Part shown: positions 1-13,800 of the stretch, piece after piece
Position numbering within the stretch: position 1 is the first letter of the stretch
Layout of the letters: every line of letters begins with the position of its first letter
NCBI RefSeq assembly: GCF_003945595.2
Contig: NW_024104283.1
Span: 1,620,630-1,684,629 of the forward strand
From: Pipra filicauda
Taxonomy: Eukaryota > Chordata > Aves > Passeriformes > Pipridae
DNA length: 64,000 nucleotides
Direction of reading: 5' to 3'
The notes under the pieces: generated by a model
Database searches by the model: none
What the model was told of the DNA's origin: nothing
Seen by the model: only the letters and a program-made list of their open reading frames with translations
Position numbers and translations under genes: made by a program

Positions 1-1760
1 TGTATGGTAACAAATGAAAGCTGCTAATTTTCATGTAGTTCAAATTAAAAGTTTTTCAAGAGGATTTAACAGATATCACCTGATAGCAAGAAATACATAA
101 GACACACTGGGATGTCAGACTCTTATTTTGAGGCCTACTTCAACTATCTTCAAACCCATCTATTCATTCCCCTTGTGACATCTCTGGCTTTCATTCAGCT
201 TGTCCTTGTGACAGTATGCTCCATCCTGCCATTCTTGAGACATTCCAATATTGTCTTCTTTCTCTGCGCAAGTTGCACTTGCCTTGCGCATGTGTACAGG
301 TTTTCATTAATAAACATAAAGTTATAATTCACTACATACATACCTTTTTGCCCTCTGGGCTGTTATTTGTAGAAATTTGCCAAAATGACAAAGGAAAATC
401 CTCTGATGACCTAATCCCTAGCCTGGTTTGTTTAATCAAACTTAACCCAGATATACGTACATTTAAACTCCATGTGTCCCACAGATACCACTCGAGACTA
501 AAAATTTATCTTGTTCCTTCCTGTGCATCAGTGAGAGAACTCAAGTCAGCAATCAGTCAGTCATGGAGGAACTGAGCAGGGGTTGAATTTAAATAACTTG
601 CCTCTAGACATGGTAGGCAGGTGTTAGACCTGTCTAGCTAGGAACAGGCTACAGACTACTTATCAGCTATAATGGTTTTTGTAGCATAAGGTACTGCTCT
701 TCTATGCTGACAAGCCACATCACTAATGGCAAGAGATGTATTTGTTAATGTTTATATACATATTAAGCTCTCCCACACTAACAGCATACATCAAGTTTAA
801 TCAAAACAGGTACATTCAAAGTTCATTCATATTCTTGTGTTGAGCTGTTTCCACAAGTGCTCTTCCTTAGACTTGAGATTGAAACATACCTCAGACTTCA
901 GAATTGAAAAGATGATTCTACTGTTATTCAAAAGAGGAGCTTGGGATCAGGAAATAATTAACATAAGAAGAGAATTTGCTCAAGGTATTGCGGTTAAGAT
1001 GAAGAATTTGACTAGATTAAACAAGACTTTGAGGGCTGTTCAGAAGGTCTATTTGTCTCCTTGGGATATGTAATTTTTTATATCCATTTTGAGTCAGTCC
1101 TTCAATATAAATAAAGCTCTGCATCTGTTTTCTAGTTAAGCATTATGTCTTTTTTTTTCCCCAGTTAAATAAACCTATTGGCTGGTATATCACTAGTTAG
1201 AATTTGTTGTTTGCATTCACAGATACAAGCAAGATTCAAGGTAACCTTTACTACATCAAAATGTGCATCACCAACACTCCTCAGTGAAACTTCTCATTTA
1301 GAAGAGAAATATTGCTGTACAACAACTGTAAATTAAATGAATTCACATTCTTTTTATACAGTTTTTTCAGCACCCCTAAAACTGGCTATTGAGAAGATTT
1401 TTCACAGGGCATATGAAGCAGAATTGTTGTTTTGTTTTGTTTTCTTGTACCAAGAGAGGAAAACAACATCAGAATAAGATTCAAAATAGATTAAAATAAA
1501 TCACCTCACTGTATTAGGTTATTAGAATTTTGAAGGAGCTAGATACAAAAGTTATAAATTAGTACAGATATAGGCAAAAACCCCCATAATGACTGACTTT
1601 ATAATACGCAGCAGCAACTTTCCCAGGCCAAAAAGGATAAAAACAGTAGATATATTCACTAAAGTTAACTTACTTCAAAAAAACAAGTCTCAAATTTGGC
1701 ATCTAGACATAGAATATACAGTAACAGTAGTACAGACTAGTGAAAGATGCTATTACTTAC
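1..1760 (-). other. SEC63: SEC63 intron 3 (partial)
   Basis: AT-rich intronic sequence runs from the exon 3 donor (GTAAGT at 1760) to the window edge. I looked on the minus strand for the J-domain exon that should follow (KYHPDK-type coding sequence) and did not find it, so this intron is longer than 1.7 kb. Open frames here are short and have no recognisable similarity. Confidence 0.8.
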
Positions 1761-1875
1761 AGGATCCAAATGTAACACCTCATAAGGGTTGTATTCTTGA
1801 TACTCTCGGTCAGTTTTGGAAACCTTGTATGCAAGAAACAAAAATAATGCCCAGCCAGCAAGGAGGACTATTTTC
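1761..1875 (-). CDS. SEC63: SEC63 coding exon 3
   Basis: The 115-base exon lies between acceptor CAATCAG and donor GTAAGT. It completes Lys75 and encodes residues 76-113: the second membrane segment ([17 protein letters not shown]) and the first residues of the J domain ([10 protein letters not shown]). It ends in phase 0. The residue before LDP is His here and Asn in the mammalian protein as I recall it. The next exon, carrying the HPD motif, is not in the window. Confidence 0.95.
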
Positions 1876-4800
1876 CTGATTGGAAGAAAGAATTTTTTAA
1901 ATACACAAATCCACTAGCTCTAGCACCATTCTACAAATAACATTAGAAGCCATTTGTTATCAGTCTTCAAGAAACAATATTAAAATAGCAAAAAAATATT
2001 AAAGCAGGTATTAGTAATCCAGTTACAATACCACCTTTGACACAGATAAGAGCTGCTCTGATTTCTAATTAATTTCTTTTCCTAGTTTTTAACAAAGGCA
2101 AGCCACTATCACAAAGAATCTTTCCATTCTATAACTGTCTGTCCTCAGCAGGTATACAATAGTTATTTCCTATTTTTAAAGGATGACTTATTCTTAGACA
2201 AAGTCAGTGTTAAAAAAAATAAAAAACCAAACCAAAATACACAAAGCTGAAACAGGCAGAAAAATATTTTCAGAGTGGGAGTATGGATATAAAGCTATTG
2301 ACTTCAAACATACAAAATTATTACTCTTGTATATTTGAATATATATGTTCAGATATTAAATATTTAAAGCAAAAGACATCCCTAGCACTACTAATTTCAG
2401 TGAGTGAGAATTATTTTTCTGAACAAATAAATGCATTGTTTACGTATTTTTTTTACTGCTGAGGTTCACTGGTTTCATTTAGAAGATACTTCACGCAGTA
2501 CAAACAGCATCCATCTTGATTTCAAGCCCTACAATGATTAACTATTAATTATTCAAATACAGCAGATTGCAAATGTCTTTTTGGTGACACAAAAGCCAAT
2601 GTTACAAAACTAATTCCAGCTGCTTTGATTACGGAAAATATATTTTTATTAAAAAACCAGTAAGAATTGCTTTAATGAAAAGTCATGCAAATGAAATGTA
2701 CGTACTTTACTGTAGGAATTATGTTTTGTTGCGGTTGTAACAGTCGCAAACGATACCACAAGCATCTTCCATATACATTTCTTATATTCTTTAATCGAAT
2801 TTGCTCTATAAAAATAAAGAGAAAGATTGTGATTAACCAGGTTGACAAAACACAGAACAACAAAAATGCTCACTTCACCCTGGAGTAGGCAGTACAAGGT
2901 CAGTTGGAGGACTGACAAAAGGTCCAGTATTAGTGGAGGAAAGAATGCTTTTTATCCATTGAAGTGACACTGCACACCCATAATCGTAAGAAGTGGGTCG
3001 GATTACTTGCTGCTACCTAAAAGGAATACATTCTGTTTCCCACATGCCACATAGCAACCGTCACTTGTGAACTCAGCCTTTGCATGTCTAATATGCACCT
3101 GTAAACTTTGCTTCTGCCGTTTTATACTCAACTCCAACAAGTTCCCCATTTCAGTATGTCAGCTACTGCGTGCCCGGAAAACAAACAGAACCTAACCCAC
3201 ATCCAAACTGGTGCTTGTATACAATTAAAGAGTGCAGCGAGAACAACAGCTCCTTCCTCAATTCAAAATATGATGCATTTTCTTGCTCTTTGTGACATCT
3301 GCTTTTATAAGTTGCCTTCATTTGTGTTTTTTCGTTGAACAGGAAAAGGAAGGAAGATTAAAGTAATAGTTACTTGTAAGCCACATAGCTCAGTAATCCC
3401 TGCCCTTGGTAACGGAGTATCCACATTAACGACAAAGTAGCCAACAAGAGTTCCTCCCTTGGTCCTTTTAGGACAGGATGAGGCTGGAAGGAAATTGTAT
3501 TTATACTGTCAAACTCATCATGATAAGGCATGGAAGCTCTCTCTGTTAAGAGCTTTAATTGTATTTCAGAGTTAATCAAGACCAATCTAGCCTTGGTCAA
3601 GGAATTCTTTTATTCTAAGAAAAGTACAGTGGAAAGTAAATAGTTTGTATAGAATTTCTGTAAATACTGAAATTACATGTTAAAAAGTCACTTCATCCTG
3701 TTTATGTAACTTGTCTATCCATAAACTATGCACTCTGACCTGCAACACTTCTGAACTAAGGAGGTCACTATTAATTACCTTACTTGCAAAAGAACGAGAC
3801 CACTAGGGTCTTTTCAGGCTAAAGGAGAAAGAAATAAGAGAAAAAAATTCATCCCGCCTCAATATATTTAGATATTGCTGGTGAACAAAATTTAGAAAGA
3901 TAATTGTGAATTATCTAAATATGGGAATTATATTAACAACTTTGATCTGAAGCACACGTCAATCATGTCCTACTAAATCTTAAATCCACTTTTGGCCTTT
4001 TGACCAGGTGATGTCTTCATGGAATCATAGAATGGTTTGGGTTGCAAGGGACCTTAAAGATCATTTAGTCCAAGCTCCCCGCCATAGGCAGTGACACCTT
4101 TCACTAGGCCAGGTTACTCAAAGCCCCACCCTGATCTTAAACTGATCTCAACTAAAATAGTAGTTATGATACATGGAAACATTTATTATGGAAGGCAGTG
4201 ACAATCTCTGTTTAGTTATTCTGAACGTATTGGGAGGTGGGATACAGTGTTCAGTGATCTACTCAAATTTCTAAGCAAGAATGTAATTTAGATGAAAAAT
4301 GCAGAACTCCAGTTTGCAGTCACCAAACCATTTAAGGCAGAGAAACATGACCATAAGTGCCAATGCTGTGTACCACATCAACCATGAGTTCAGATTTAAG
4401 GCAGATCAGATGTGAGCATTGGATGTTATTTCAAACTCTGGTTGATTTGGCAGAGAGTGGGAACACAGATGACACGTGTGGCCACCCACAAACTAGTAAA
4501 GCAGACAAAAATTAAAGCTTGCAGAGACAAGGCACCAGAACCAGAAAAAAAAAGCGTATCAGCTTATTCTGAACTACTTAATTCTATAAAGTATAGCTTC
4601 CTCAAAATTCAATATGACATTAAACAACCCGATGCATTTCCTGAGAGTTTTAGTAGTCCCATCACCCCCAAAGAGGGAGAAATGGAGGAGGATAATTCAA
4701 TCCCCTGCATCTGATCCAACTCTTGCAGTGCTTCAAAACAAGCTTCCAAACTTGCTTCACTATTCTGTGCAACAGATAAACCACACACAAGTACTATGCA

Positions 4801-7800
4801 GCTCCCCTGATCTGCAAAGATTCTTCACATACCTGAAACAGGTACTACATGAAAACTTCTAAACAAAAAGAATATGACTAAAATTTGGTTAAGCAATTGC
4901 CCAGTTAGTTTTATTCATGTAAGGCTTTAGAAAGCACTGTGAAGGAAAAGTTCAGCAGACAATGAAAACAGAGTGAAAATGCAACACTGACTACCTACTG
5001 GTAGAATGCAAATTAATCTGGCATTTTCTCTTTGCAACTTTTTTTTTTTTAAGACAAAAGCCGTGGGAGATCTCTCTTGATTCAGAACTGGATCCTGCAC
5101 AACCAGAAGTGAGCTAGTTGTTACTTAGAATTAAACTACAATTTTTAAAGCAAAACTGAAGAGACACAGAACTAAACATAAAGCTGGCATTTCAAAAAAA
5201 ACCAAAAAAATAACACCATTAAAGACTAGACTGACAATTAAGTTATGAGGACTAAAAAGCTCTGCTACAGAAACAGGGAGGAAAGTGTTCAGAAGGTTTT
5301 AAATGGTCACTGGACAACTATGAGGCATAGTGTGATGCTTTTATGAAAAAGTCACTGATTATACTTGAACAAATGGGGCATCACAAGCCTCACAGAAGAC
5401 ACATGTGCTTACGTGAAGCCTAAATCCCTCATTTCAAATATTGTCAATTAATTCAGTCATTCGGTGCTGAAGCAAGACAAAACCAACTGTTCAGCAGTTC
5501 AGCCTGGTCCAATCTGTATCACAGCCCCACTAACATTTCTGCAGCACAATCAAGAGGCAGTGCTGTTTGGTCACCGTCCTGACTGACCTGACTACGCTGC
5601 TTGTAGAAATACCTAACATCAACATGAAAATGCAGTACCAGCGCTCTTGGAGAAACAGAAGGTGACTAACAGAACTCTGTTTACTTAATCATGTAAAACT
5701 ATGCCTAATAGGATATGACTCCTTTCAGTGTTTTGCTAGGATGTTTTAACAAGCTGCTGTGCCTTGTCTGTATAAACCTACACCACAATGCCCTGCTTCT
5801 CAAACCTCCTGATGTCCAGCCCTGCAAGGACCAGATGACTCTCTCCTTTCCCCGCTCGGCATCCTCCCTGCAAGAACCACCAGTACCCTTTACCTTACCA
5901 TGCCAAAAACCTTCCAACAGTGCCTTAGAGAAAGGCACCTTGGAGAAACATAAAACAGTTGTGCAAGATAAACTGACGACTTGGCATAAAGTCAAATAAA
6001 AACTGACCACTAACTGTGGTTTATAATTATCAGAGAATTGAGGTTTTGGAACAGTTTTCCAGTAACAGTTGCAGAAGACACATTTTGTGACCAGTCTGAC
6101 AACAGCAACAGAAGAAAAACAAAAAGACCAACCCGAGGCAAGTGGTATGAGCAAAATTTAAGCCCTGTGAATATGTAAACAGCACACACCTAAGTCAGGT
6201 GTAAACTCCCTGGCAAAGGGAGTCCTGGAACAGGTATGCTGCACAGGGGGACCTCTTCAGCCAAATACCAAATGAAGGCAGGATGCTAAGCAGCCATTGC
6301 ATTTTTTACACATGCATCTGAACGGTTCTGGATCAAATCTAATTATAGTTGATTAAACAATATCAAAGCAAAAGCAGTTTATTAATCCCTTTCTGATCTT
6401 GGGATGGCAATGGTCTCATCTGACTATCAATCCCAGAAGGAAAAAGGGCAGTAAAAGATGAAGGATTTTTTACAGTTACCTGTTCAGAACATAAAGAAAG
6501 GATAAAATCCTACTCAAATTGAGGCTAAAGCCCAGGCTACTCAAATTCTTCAGAGGCATCCTGAGGCACTTCCTCTGTCACATGCCATCATTAACACATA
6601 TAAACTTGTGGAATTCAAAAACAGGCAGCTACTTGGGCAAAAGAAGGAGTACAGACAGCATCACTTCCAGTTTAGGCAGAAAGCCACTGGCAAAATACCA
6701 TACTGAGTAAGAAAGCTATATTCCTACTGTATCCAGGAAAAACAGGTCTCCTGTTTATTTACAGAAAATGTATGTGATTGCACCAAAGAAAATACTTATC
6801 TTGTTAGGAAGACACTCTTTGCAGAAAAAAAAAAAAAAAAAAACTTAAAAAAAATTAAAAAGAGAGGAAAAAAGAGGACAGAAAGTTTAAAAAAAAAAGA
6901 AAATAAGGACTATTTTTTAAAAAAGAAAATTACAAAAGGAAAAGAAAAAGAAGGAAAATTTAAAAAGGCTAGCAAAGGCCACAATACCTGTGCTTAACAA
7001 AAGCAGCAACATACTCCTAATGAGAAAGTTGTGGATAAATGAGGTCTTTTTTGCTTTGCCTTTGTCTCCCAAGGAAATTCCTTTTTACACAAGTGGATTT
7101 GCCATGCCACAGAATTGGCACACTGTCCTTGCATTATCCTGCAGACCCTGATCGCACAGGAGTAAATATATTACAGACCGCTCAAGGTAAAGCTCTGCAG
7201 TGAAATGTGAATTGTACCTTCTTTGGATTTTAGCTCTGGAATCTTTGTTCTGTCAGTGAAAGAGATTCAGAGTTTGAAAAGCAGAGGAGTTCTCCTGTTT
7301 CTTGTTGGTCCAGATCATTGCTCCCCATTACAGTATGAGAGCACTTCTGACAACATCCTTTGATGATCCATCTTTACAGGGAGACAAGTTGGGGGGAGGG
7401 TGGGGATTGAGGGGGGAAATGCTTTTCCTTTAGTCAAAATGACTTCTCATTCAACGGGCAAAACCCTTAACAATAGTGAATCTCTCCTACGTTTTTAAAA
7501 TAGGTATTAAACAGCCTTGAAAAGCAAAGGCATAATACATCCCTGGGCTTTTGAGTTAATCTCACTAACAATAATCATTGCATCAAGACATTGTTAAAGC
7601 ACCCTCTCAGAGGATGATGCCGACTGCAGTTCATTTCTGTAAATAATCTGGGGAAGCATCCCATGCTTGCTTTATTTCCCTCCAAATTGTTCCGGATGCA
7701 TCCAAGGTTCCTGAGATACACAAGCAGATTTTTACCAATACAATTCTGACTCACAGGGGTTCTCACAAGTACCTATGTATAATATCTTAACCAATGTATG

Positions 7801-10800
7801 CAAATATCCAGCCAAAACTACATCTTAACATACTTTTCAGGTTCTCGAGAAATACAACTAGTACTGATACAAAAGAAAATCTGTGTACCATCTCTTTCAT
7901 TTATTCAGAAAGCCCCATAGAATGGTTGGGTTGGAAGGGACCTTAAAGATCATCTAGTCCAAAACCCCCTATCCTGGGCAGGGATGCCACTCACTAGACC
8001 AGGTTGCTCAAAGCCCTGTGCAATCTGGCCTCGAACACCGCCAGGGACAGGGCATCCACAACTTTCTTCAGGACAAGCTCCTTCAGTACCTTGCCACCCT
8101 CACAGTAAAGAATTTCTTCCTAACATCTAATCTAAGTGTCTCCTTGTTTTAAAAACACACAGATACACCATCCTATAAGTATCCATCTGCATAAAAAGTC
8201 ACTCTTTTCTCTTTTTATAAGTCCTCTTTAAGTACTGAAAAGCCACAATAAGGTCTATTCAGAGCCTTTTCTTCTCCAGGCTGAACAACTTCAGTTCTCT
8301 CAGACTGTCTTCATAGAGGAGGTGCTCCAGCCCTCTGATCATCTTCAAGGCCCTCCTCTGGACTTCTTCCAACAAGTCCATGTCTTTCTTGTACTGAGGA
8401 CCCCAGACCTGGACATAGGTTTCACAGGATCGGAGCTAAGGGGCAGAACAACCTCCCTCGACCTGCTGGCCTCGCTTCTCTTGAGGCAGCCCAGGATGCA
8501 GTCGGCTCTCTGGACTGCAAGCACACACTGCTGGCTCATGTCCAGCTTTTCATCCACGAGAACCCCCACGTCCTTCTCCACAGGGCTGCTCTCAATGAGT
8601 TCTTCTCCGGTCTGTACTCATGTCTGGGATTGCCCTGACCCAAGTGTAGCACTTTGCATTTGGACTTGTTGAAACTCATGAGGTTCTCATGGGCCCACTT
8701 CTCAAGTTTGTCCAGGTTCCTCTGGACAGCATCCCATCCTTCAGGAGTGTCAACTGTACCGTTCAGCTTTGTGTCATCTGCAAACTTGCTGAGGGTGCAC
8801 TTGATCTCACTATGTCAATGATAAATTTACTAAAGAGACAGAGCCCTGAGAGACATCCTTCGGGACCAGTCTCTGCCTGGACATAGAGTCATTGACCACA
8901 AGTCTCTGGCTGCACCCATCCAGTCAATTATGTATTCACTGAATAGTCCACCCTTCAATTTGTATTTCTCCAATCTGAAGATAAGGACGTCATGTGGGAC
9001 TGTCACAGAGGCCTTGTGAAATTTAGGTAGATGACATAGGCTGGTCTTCCCTTGTTGATACTGCAGTCAATTCCTTTGTATTCCAGGTGACAACATGGGT
9101 ATCAGCGGAGAATGTTTAAGTAAACAATTGAGTCCTCTTGGTCAGAACTTATATATGCCTCTGGAATATCCAGGTCTGTAAGACAGAGGCGTCTAACTTT
9201 TCTGGGTGAGTAACCTAGACCACACAGTTCTTGGGTAAAAACAGAACAACTAAACACTCAGGTTCAAAGAGACCTCTGGAGATCACCTAATCCAACCGGG
9301 CTGCTCAAGAGGGTCAACAAAGCAGCTGCTCAAGGTCTGGCTGTAGGCCTTTGAGTAGCTTCAAGGACAGAGAGCTCACTGACCTTCTGAGCAGCCTGTT
9401 CTACAGTTTGATCATCCTCACAAGGCAACAATTTTTCTCATATCTGTCTCAACCTCTATTCTTTACCCATCACACAATGGGTGAGGAACACAGTACACAC
9501 AAACACAGAAGGAAGCTACTCACAGGCTGGATTTGCTGTTTCCATAGATTGTGTCTATAACTGAGCCATGTCTGACTTTTAAGTTTGAAGTTCACCCATC
9601 TTATATATTTGTTTCCAAAGAAACAGGAGGATACACTTAATCCTTAGGTATGCTTGACAAATGATCCCTACCTAGACCTAGCCTCCAGGTTCTGAAGGTC
9701 TCAAGAAGTGATCCAAAAGAAAACCTAAGGAAGATTCTTTTTCATTCTCCTCAGGAAAGAAAGACGAATGACACACTCACTGGAAATGGGAAATTCTAGA
9801 AGTGATAGAATGGAAAGAGGTACAGAAAAGTTTTAATCTCCAGAATCTTGTTCTAGCTGCAACACAGGTCAGCTTCAGGGAAAAAAATACCACAAATAAG
9901 GCTATTGTCATCAGTACTTATAACTAAAGCATATAAAATTTTAAAAATATCATAGTCTATTTGTAGGACAGCTAAAAGCTACCAAAAAACCTAATACCCA
10001 GAATACATGGAAGCCACCGGTTTTCCATCATTCTACCTCAAACAGCAGGAAAGAACAGAAGTACATCCTAGCCTCCTGTGTCCTTTCTACCTCCAGGCTA
10101 CCAAGAAAAGCAAAGGCAGAAAGTCTAAAATACAGCTCCCATGGACTTTGTGAGAAAGAGAAATAGGAAGGAAGAGGTGCACATGAAACATTCTGCCCAC
10201 CAGATGCAGACGATTCATCCAAAGGAGAATGCTGTTTGGTTTCAAAAGAAAATTACTTCTTTCAGCAAGGAACACAGAGTGACACAGTTCTGCAGCCCTA
10301 GGAAATGCTAAGATCACTTCAAAAACAGACTTTCACAAAAATTATTTGCAGCATGTCATCCTCTCTCTACACTCGAATGGAAAACTTGTACCTGTGGAAA
10401 GCATCAAGAGATGCAAGTAATACACACAGCATGCAAGTCTTGAGTAAAGGCTACAACCCAAGGGTACTGCAGCTCTAAACATGAAATCTGTTCTGCTAAA
10501 ACTGAGGGCAACAGGCTCAGTCGAAACACTCTTTCTGGGTTTGCTGTTTTTTATTCAGGGTTCTACAGTTCTAATCCTCTGAACTGTGCACTAAATACGT
10601 TCTTCCCATTTACTTTTCAACAGCTATGTGTACGTATACATGTACAAAATCTGAGGTCTTGGGCTTTTTCCTGCTTCAACAATTACAGAAATTAAACAAT
10701 TGTATGAACAATTTATTTACTGAGGTCTTGAACTGAGGATCTCTGAACAAATTTACTTTTTAAGCACTGAACCATTTCTCAGATAACAGCTAATGAATAC

Positions 10801-13800
10801 AAGTATGAAAAGGCTACCCTACTGCCTTACTAGGCCATTTTTGCTTAACTCTATTGACATTTTCCTTGATAATTATTATAAAATAAGACTCCACATGGAT
10901 ACAGTATAGTAACTGAGAACAATTTAAAAATCACAGTGTTAGGAAAAAACTCTACAAAAAAGCTACTAATAAACACTGATAACGATGTTTTAAAGCAGTA
11001 ACCCATCTTTGTCAGCAGCTAAAAGGCAGGATTCAAACTCACAGTAAACTCACAAAGTCAGAAACTCCTCTGAAGTACTAAGTAATTTCAAACCTTATTA
11101 TAATAGGATTGACTTGCAAAACTCCAAATTAAAGAGGCATGAAGCAAATTAAAGTAATTTTAAAATGTTCTAAAATGCATTTGCTTAAATCCAGAAGCCT
11201 TTAAATGACCACTAGTGTTTTCGTTAGGATTTAAAAAAAAAAAAAAAAAAAAAAGAAAAAAAAAAGTGTTTCAGGACTTTGTACTGACCATAGCAGTGAA
11301 GAATGAAATAATCTAATAGATGCCTTCTAACTTTAACATCTATTATTGTAAGAATTGTTGTCAGTACCTTGAGTTTAGCTACAATGAGGTCATGTCCAAG
11401 TTAGCCTCTTCACTACAACATTTACAGCTGAATAATCTGACCCTAGTTGTTTTCAAAGAGATTCTTTCTGTCTAGTAAATATTCACAGAAATAACCCAAA
11501 AAATATCATGTGTTTTGAGTCACATTAAAGCTCCAAGCAGTCCATAAACTACAAAAAGTCCTGTGAAAGACTTTAATAGCACGGCTGCTCTCTCCAGAGC
11601 ATGTTTTGCAGCAACTACATTAAGCTTAAAAGGGACAAAAAGTAACCTAACTTTTCATTCACACAGTTCGACACAGAGGTGTTGACTAAAAGATAGCATT
11701 TGTTCCTAAAAATTTTAATAAACAGCAACATAAGATGATTCAACATCTTGCAAGTTAACTTGTTTTCAGAATTTACTTACTCAAACTTTCTGTTTACAGT
11801 CTCAGGGCACAGTTCCACACTGCACTACTCCTAATCAAGCCATTTCCAAACCTTGTCCTTCCTATTAGTATACTGTCTTATTTGTACTGACAAAACCATC
11901 AGTGGGAATAACTATACTAAATTTTAAGCTACATCACCTAAATTACCACATTTATAGTAGGGCTGGACCTACAGGTGTGTTGTAAAACTTTAAGAGAATC
12001 TGAGAGGAATACAACAACGCTGGGCTCCAAGAATACACATTCTTAATTATTAGCTTGATTTTATCAGTTTAGTGCGGTAGGAAACAAGAATTCATTCAAT
12101 CCAAAACAAATGTAGACAAAAGTCACTTAGCATATCACCAATCACTGAACCTGTGTTCAGTGTTGTTCTGATGCACACCTCGAAGGAACTATAATAAGGA
12201 ATCAAATTAGCGGACACAGGGATAAGTACCATACATCCACTTATCATCAGTGGGGCTTTTGTGAAGGTAAAGTCCTCTAAAGGAAGTAAACATATGGAAG
12301 AGGAGATACTACTGATATAGTCTGTGGTTTCCAAAAGGCTTTTGAAAGGTTCCTCTTAGAAGTCTTTCAGGACAACAATCTAACTATTGCAAAAATAAAT
12401 ATGTGACTAGAAGAGAGAGTGAACGGCCAATTCTCACAGCAGAAGGAAATCACCAGGAGCTCTGTAGGAACTGGAACTACAACACTCATATTTCACTAAT
12501 AAGTAACCTGAGTAAAAGGGTGAGTAGTAAAATAAGGCTTCTGGATGATTTTAACTTATTCTGGGTAACAAAGACAAGGTTATCCTGAAAAATTGTAAAG
12601 ATCAAGTGAGTAGAATACAGAATGGTGCACGAAATTCAGGGTATGAAAATGTGAAGAGCAATGGGAACTATGCTAATATAATATGTACTATGATGAGCTT
12701 GAGGCTGACCATTATCTCTCAGGAATGCAGTCTTGGTGTTGTGAAAAACTGCTCTGTATAAACCTCAGCTGAATGCTTATTAGTTATAAAAATCAAAGCA
12801 AATGTTTAGAGCATTCCTATGAGGAAAGGAGGGCAATATTACTCCACCACATAAGTTTGAGCCATGTACAAGCTTGAGGCTGTACATACCTCGAGTATGA
12901 TGCACTGTCCTAGTCCCCACCTCTCAAAGAGGGGCAACTAGAAAACATTCGATTAAGGTGAACGAGGGTCATCAAACATATGAGAAGATTTATGTCCAAA
13001 ATATAAGCTACAAATCTTCCAGCTGGGAGACAGTCAAGTGCAAGGAGAGGTAATGGAAGGCTGTAAAAAAACCTAAGTGACAGCCAGGACAGACAGAACT
13101 GAATGTTTACTGCCTCTTCCAGTAGAGGAAATAAGGATCATCAAGTAACATCAGAAGATGGTGCAAAACAAAGCTGATTATTTGCAGTGTGGGCAGCCAA
13201 GTTGGTGACCTCCTTACCATAGGATGGTATAGATGCTATAATAAAAGAGTCGCTGAACTGAAAACCACTGGAAACAGGGAGAATGTGCAAAGGAAGCAGC
13301 ATTTATGCTTGCCCCTATTTATTCCTTCCTTAAGGCATACACTTCTGTAATACCACATAAAAAAAGACACCTGACCTGACCCAGTATATCCATTCTTTTG
13401 TTTCTAAAGAAAAAAGGGTATTTGAAACTTTATTGGTAAGCCTCTGCAGAAGCCACAATCCTTGCAAATATTCTAGTTTCAAACAGTTCATCCAGCAAAC
13501 CAAGATAAAGGAATCTTCTGAATTTAAAATGCTCGTAAGCAATTTTCTGTAAAAGGGAAACACTAAGTGAAAATCTGAAAACACCTCTTCAATCTTCTTA
13601 ATTGTACAATTATTTAAAAACTGGTGCAGACACTAATCTTTTTGCTCAGGAAAGAAATTAAGTACCTATTTTGGGCCTCTCCCTGTTCTTAGTATGTTCT
13701 AGACAGCACGACCCCCTTCACCATGAAATGGAGATGTGGATGTCTGGTCCTGGCTAATAACTGAGGGAAAGGCCTACAAACCCCACAGCGGGAGAAGGTA

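Noticed and set aside
837..1073. 78-codon frame near the left edge as a possible further SEC63 exon
   Set aside because: It is on the wrong strand and does not match the J-domain exon expected after exon 3.
8322..8672. 116-codon plus-strand frame
   Set aside because: It is the reverse strand of CR1 ORF2.
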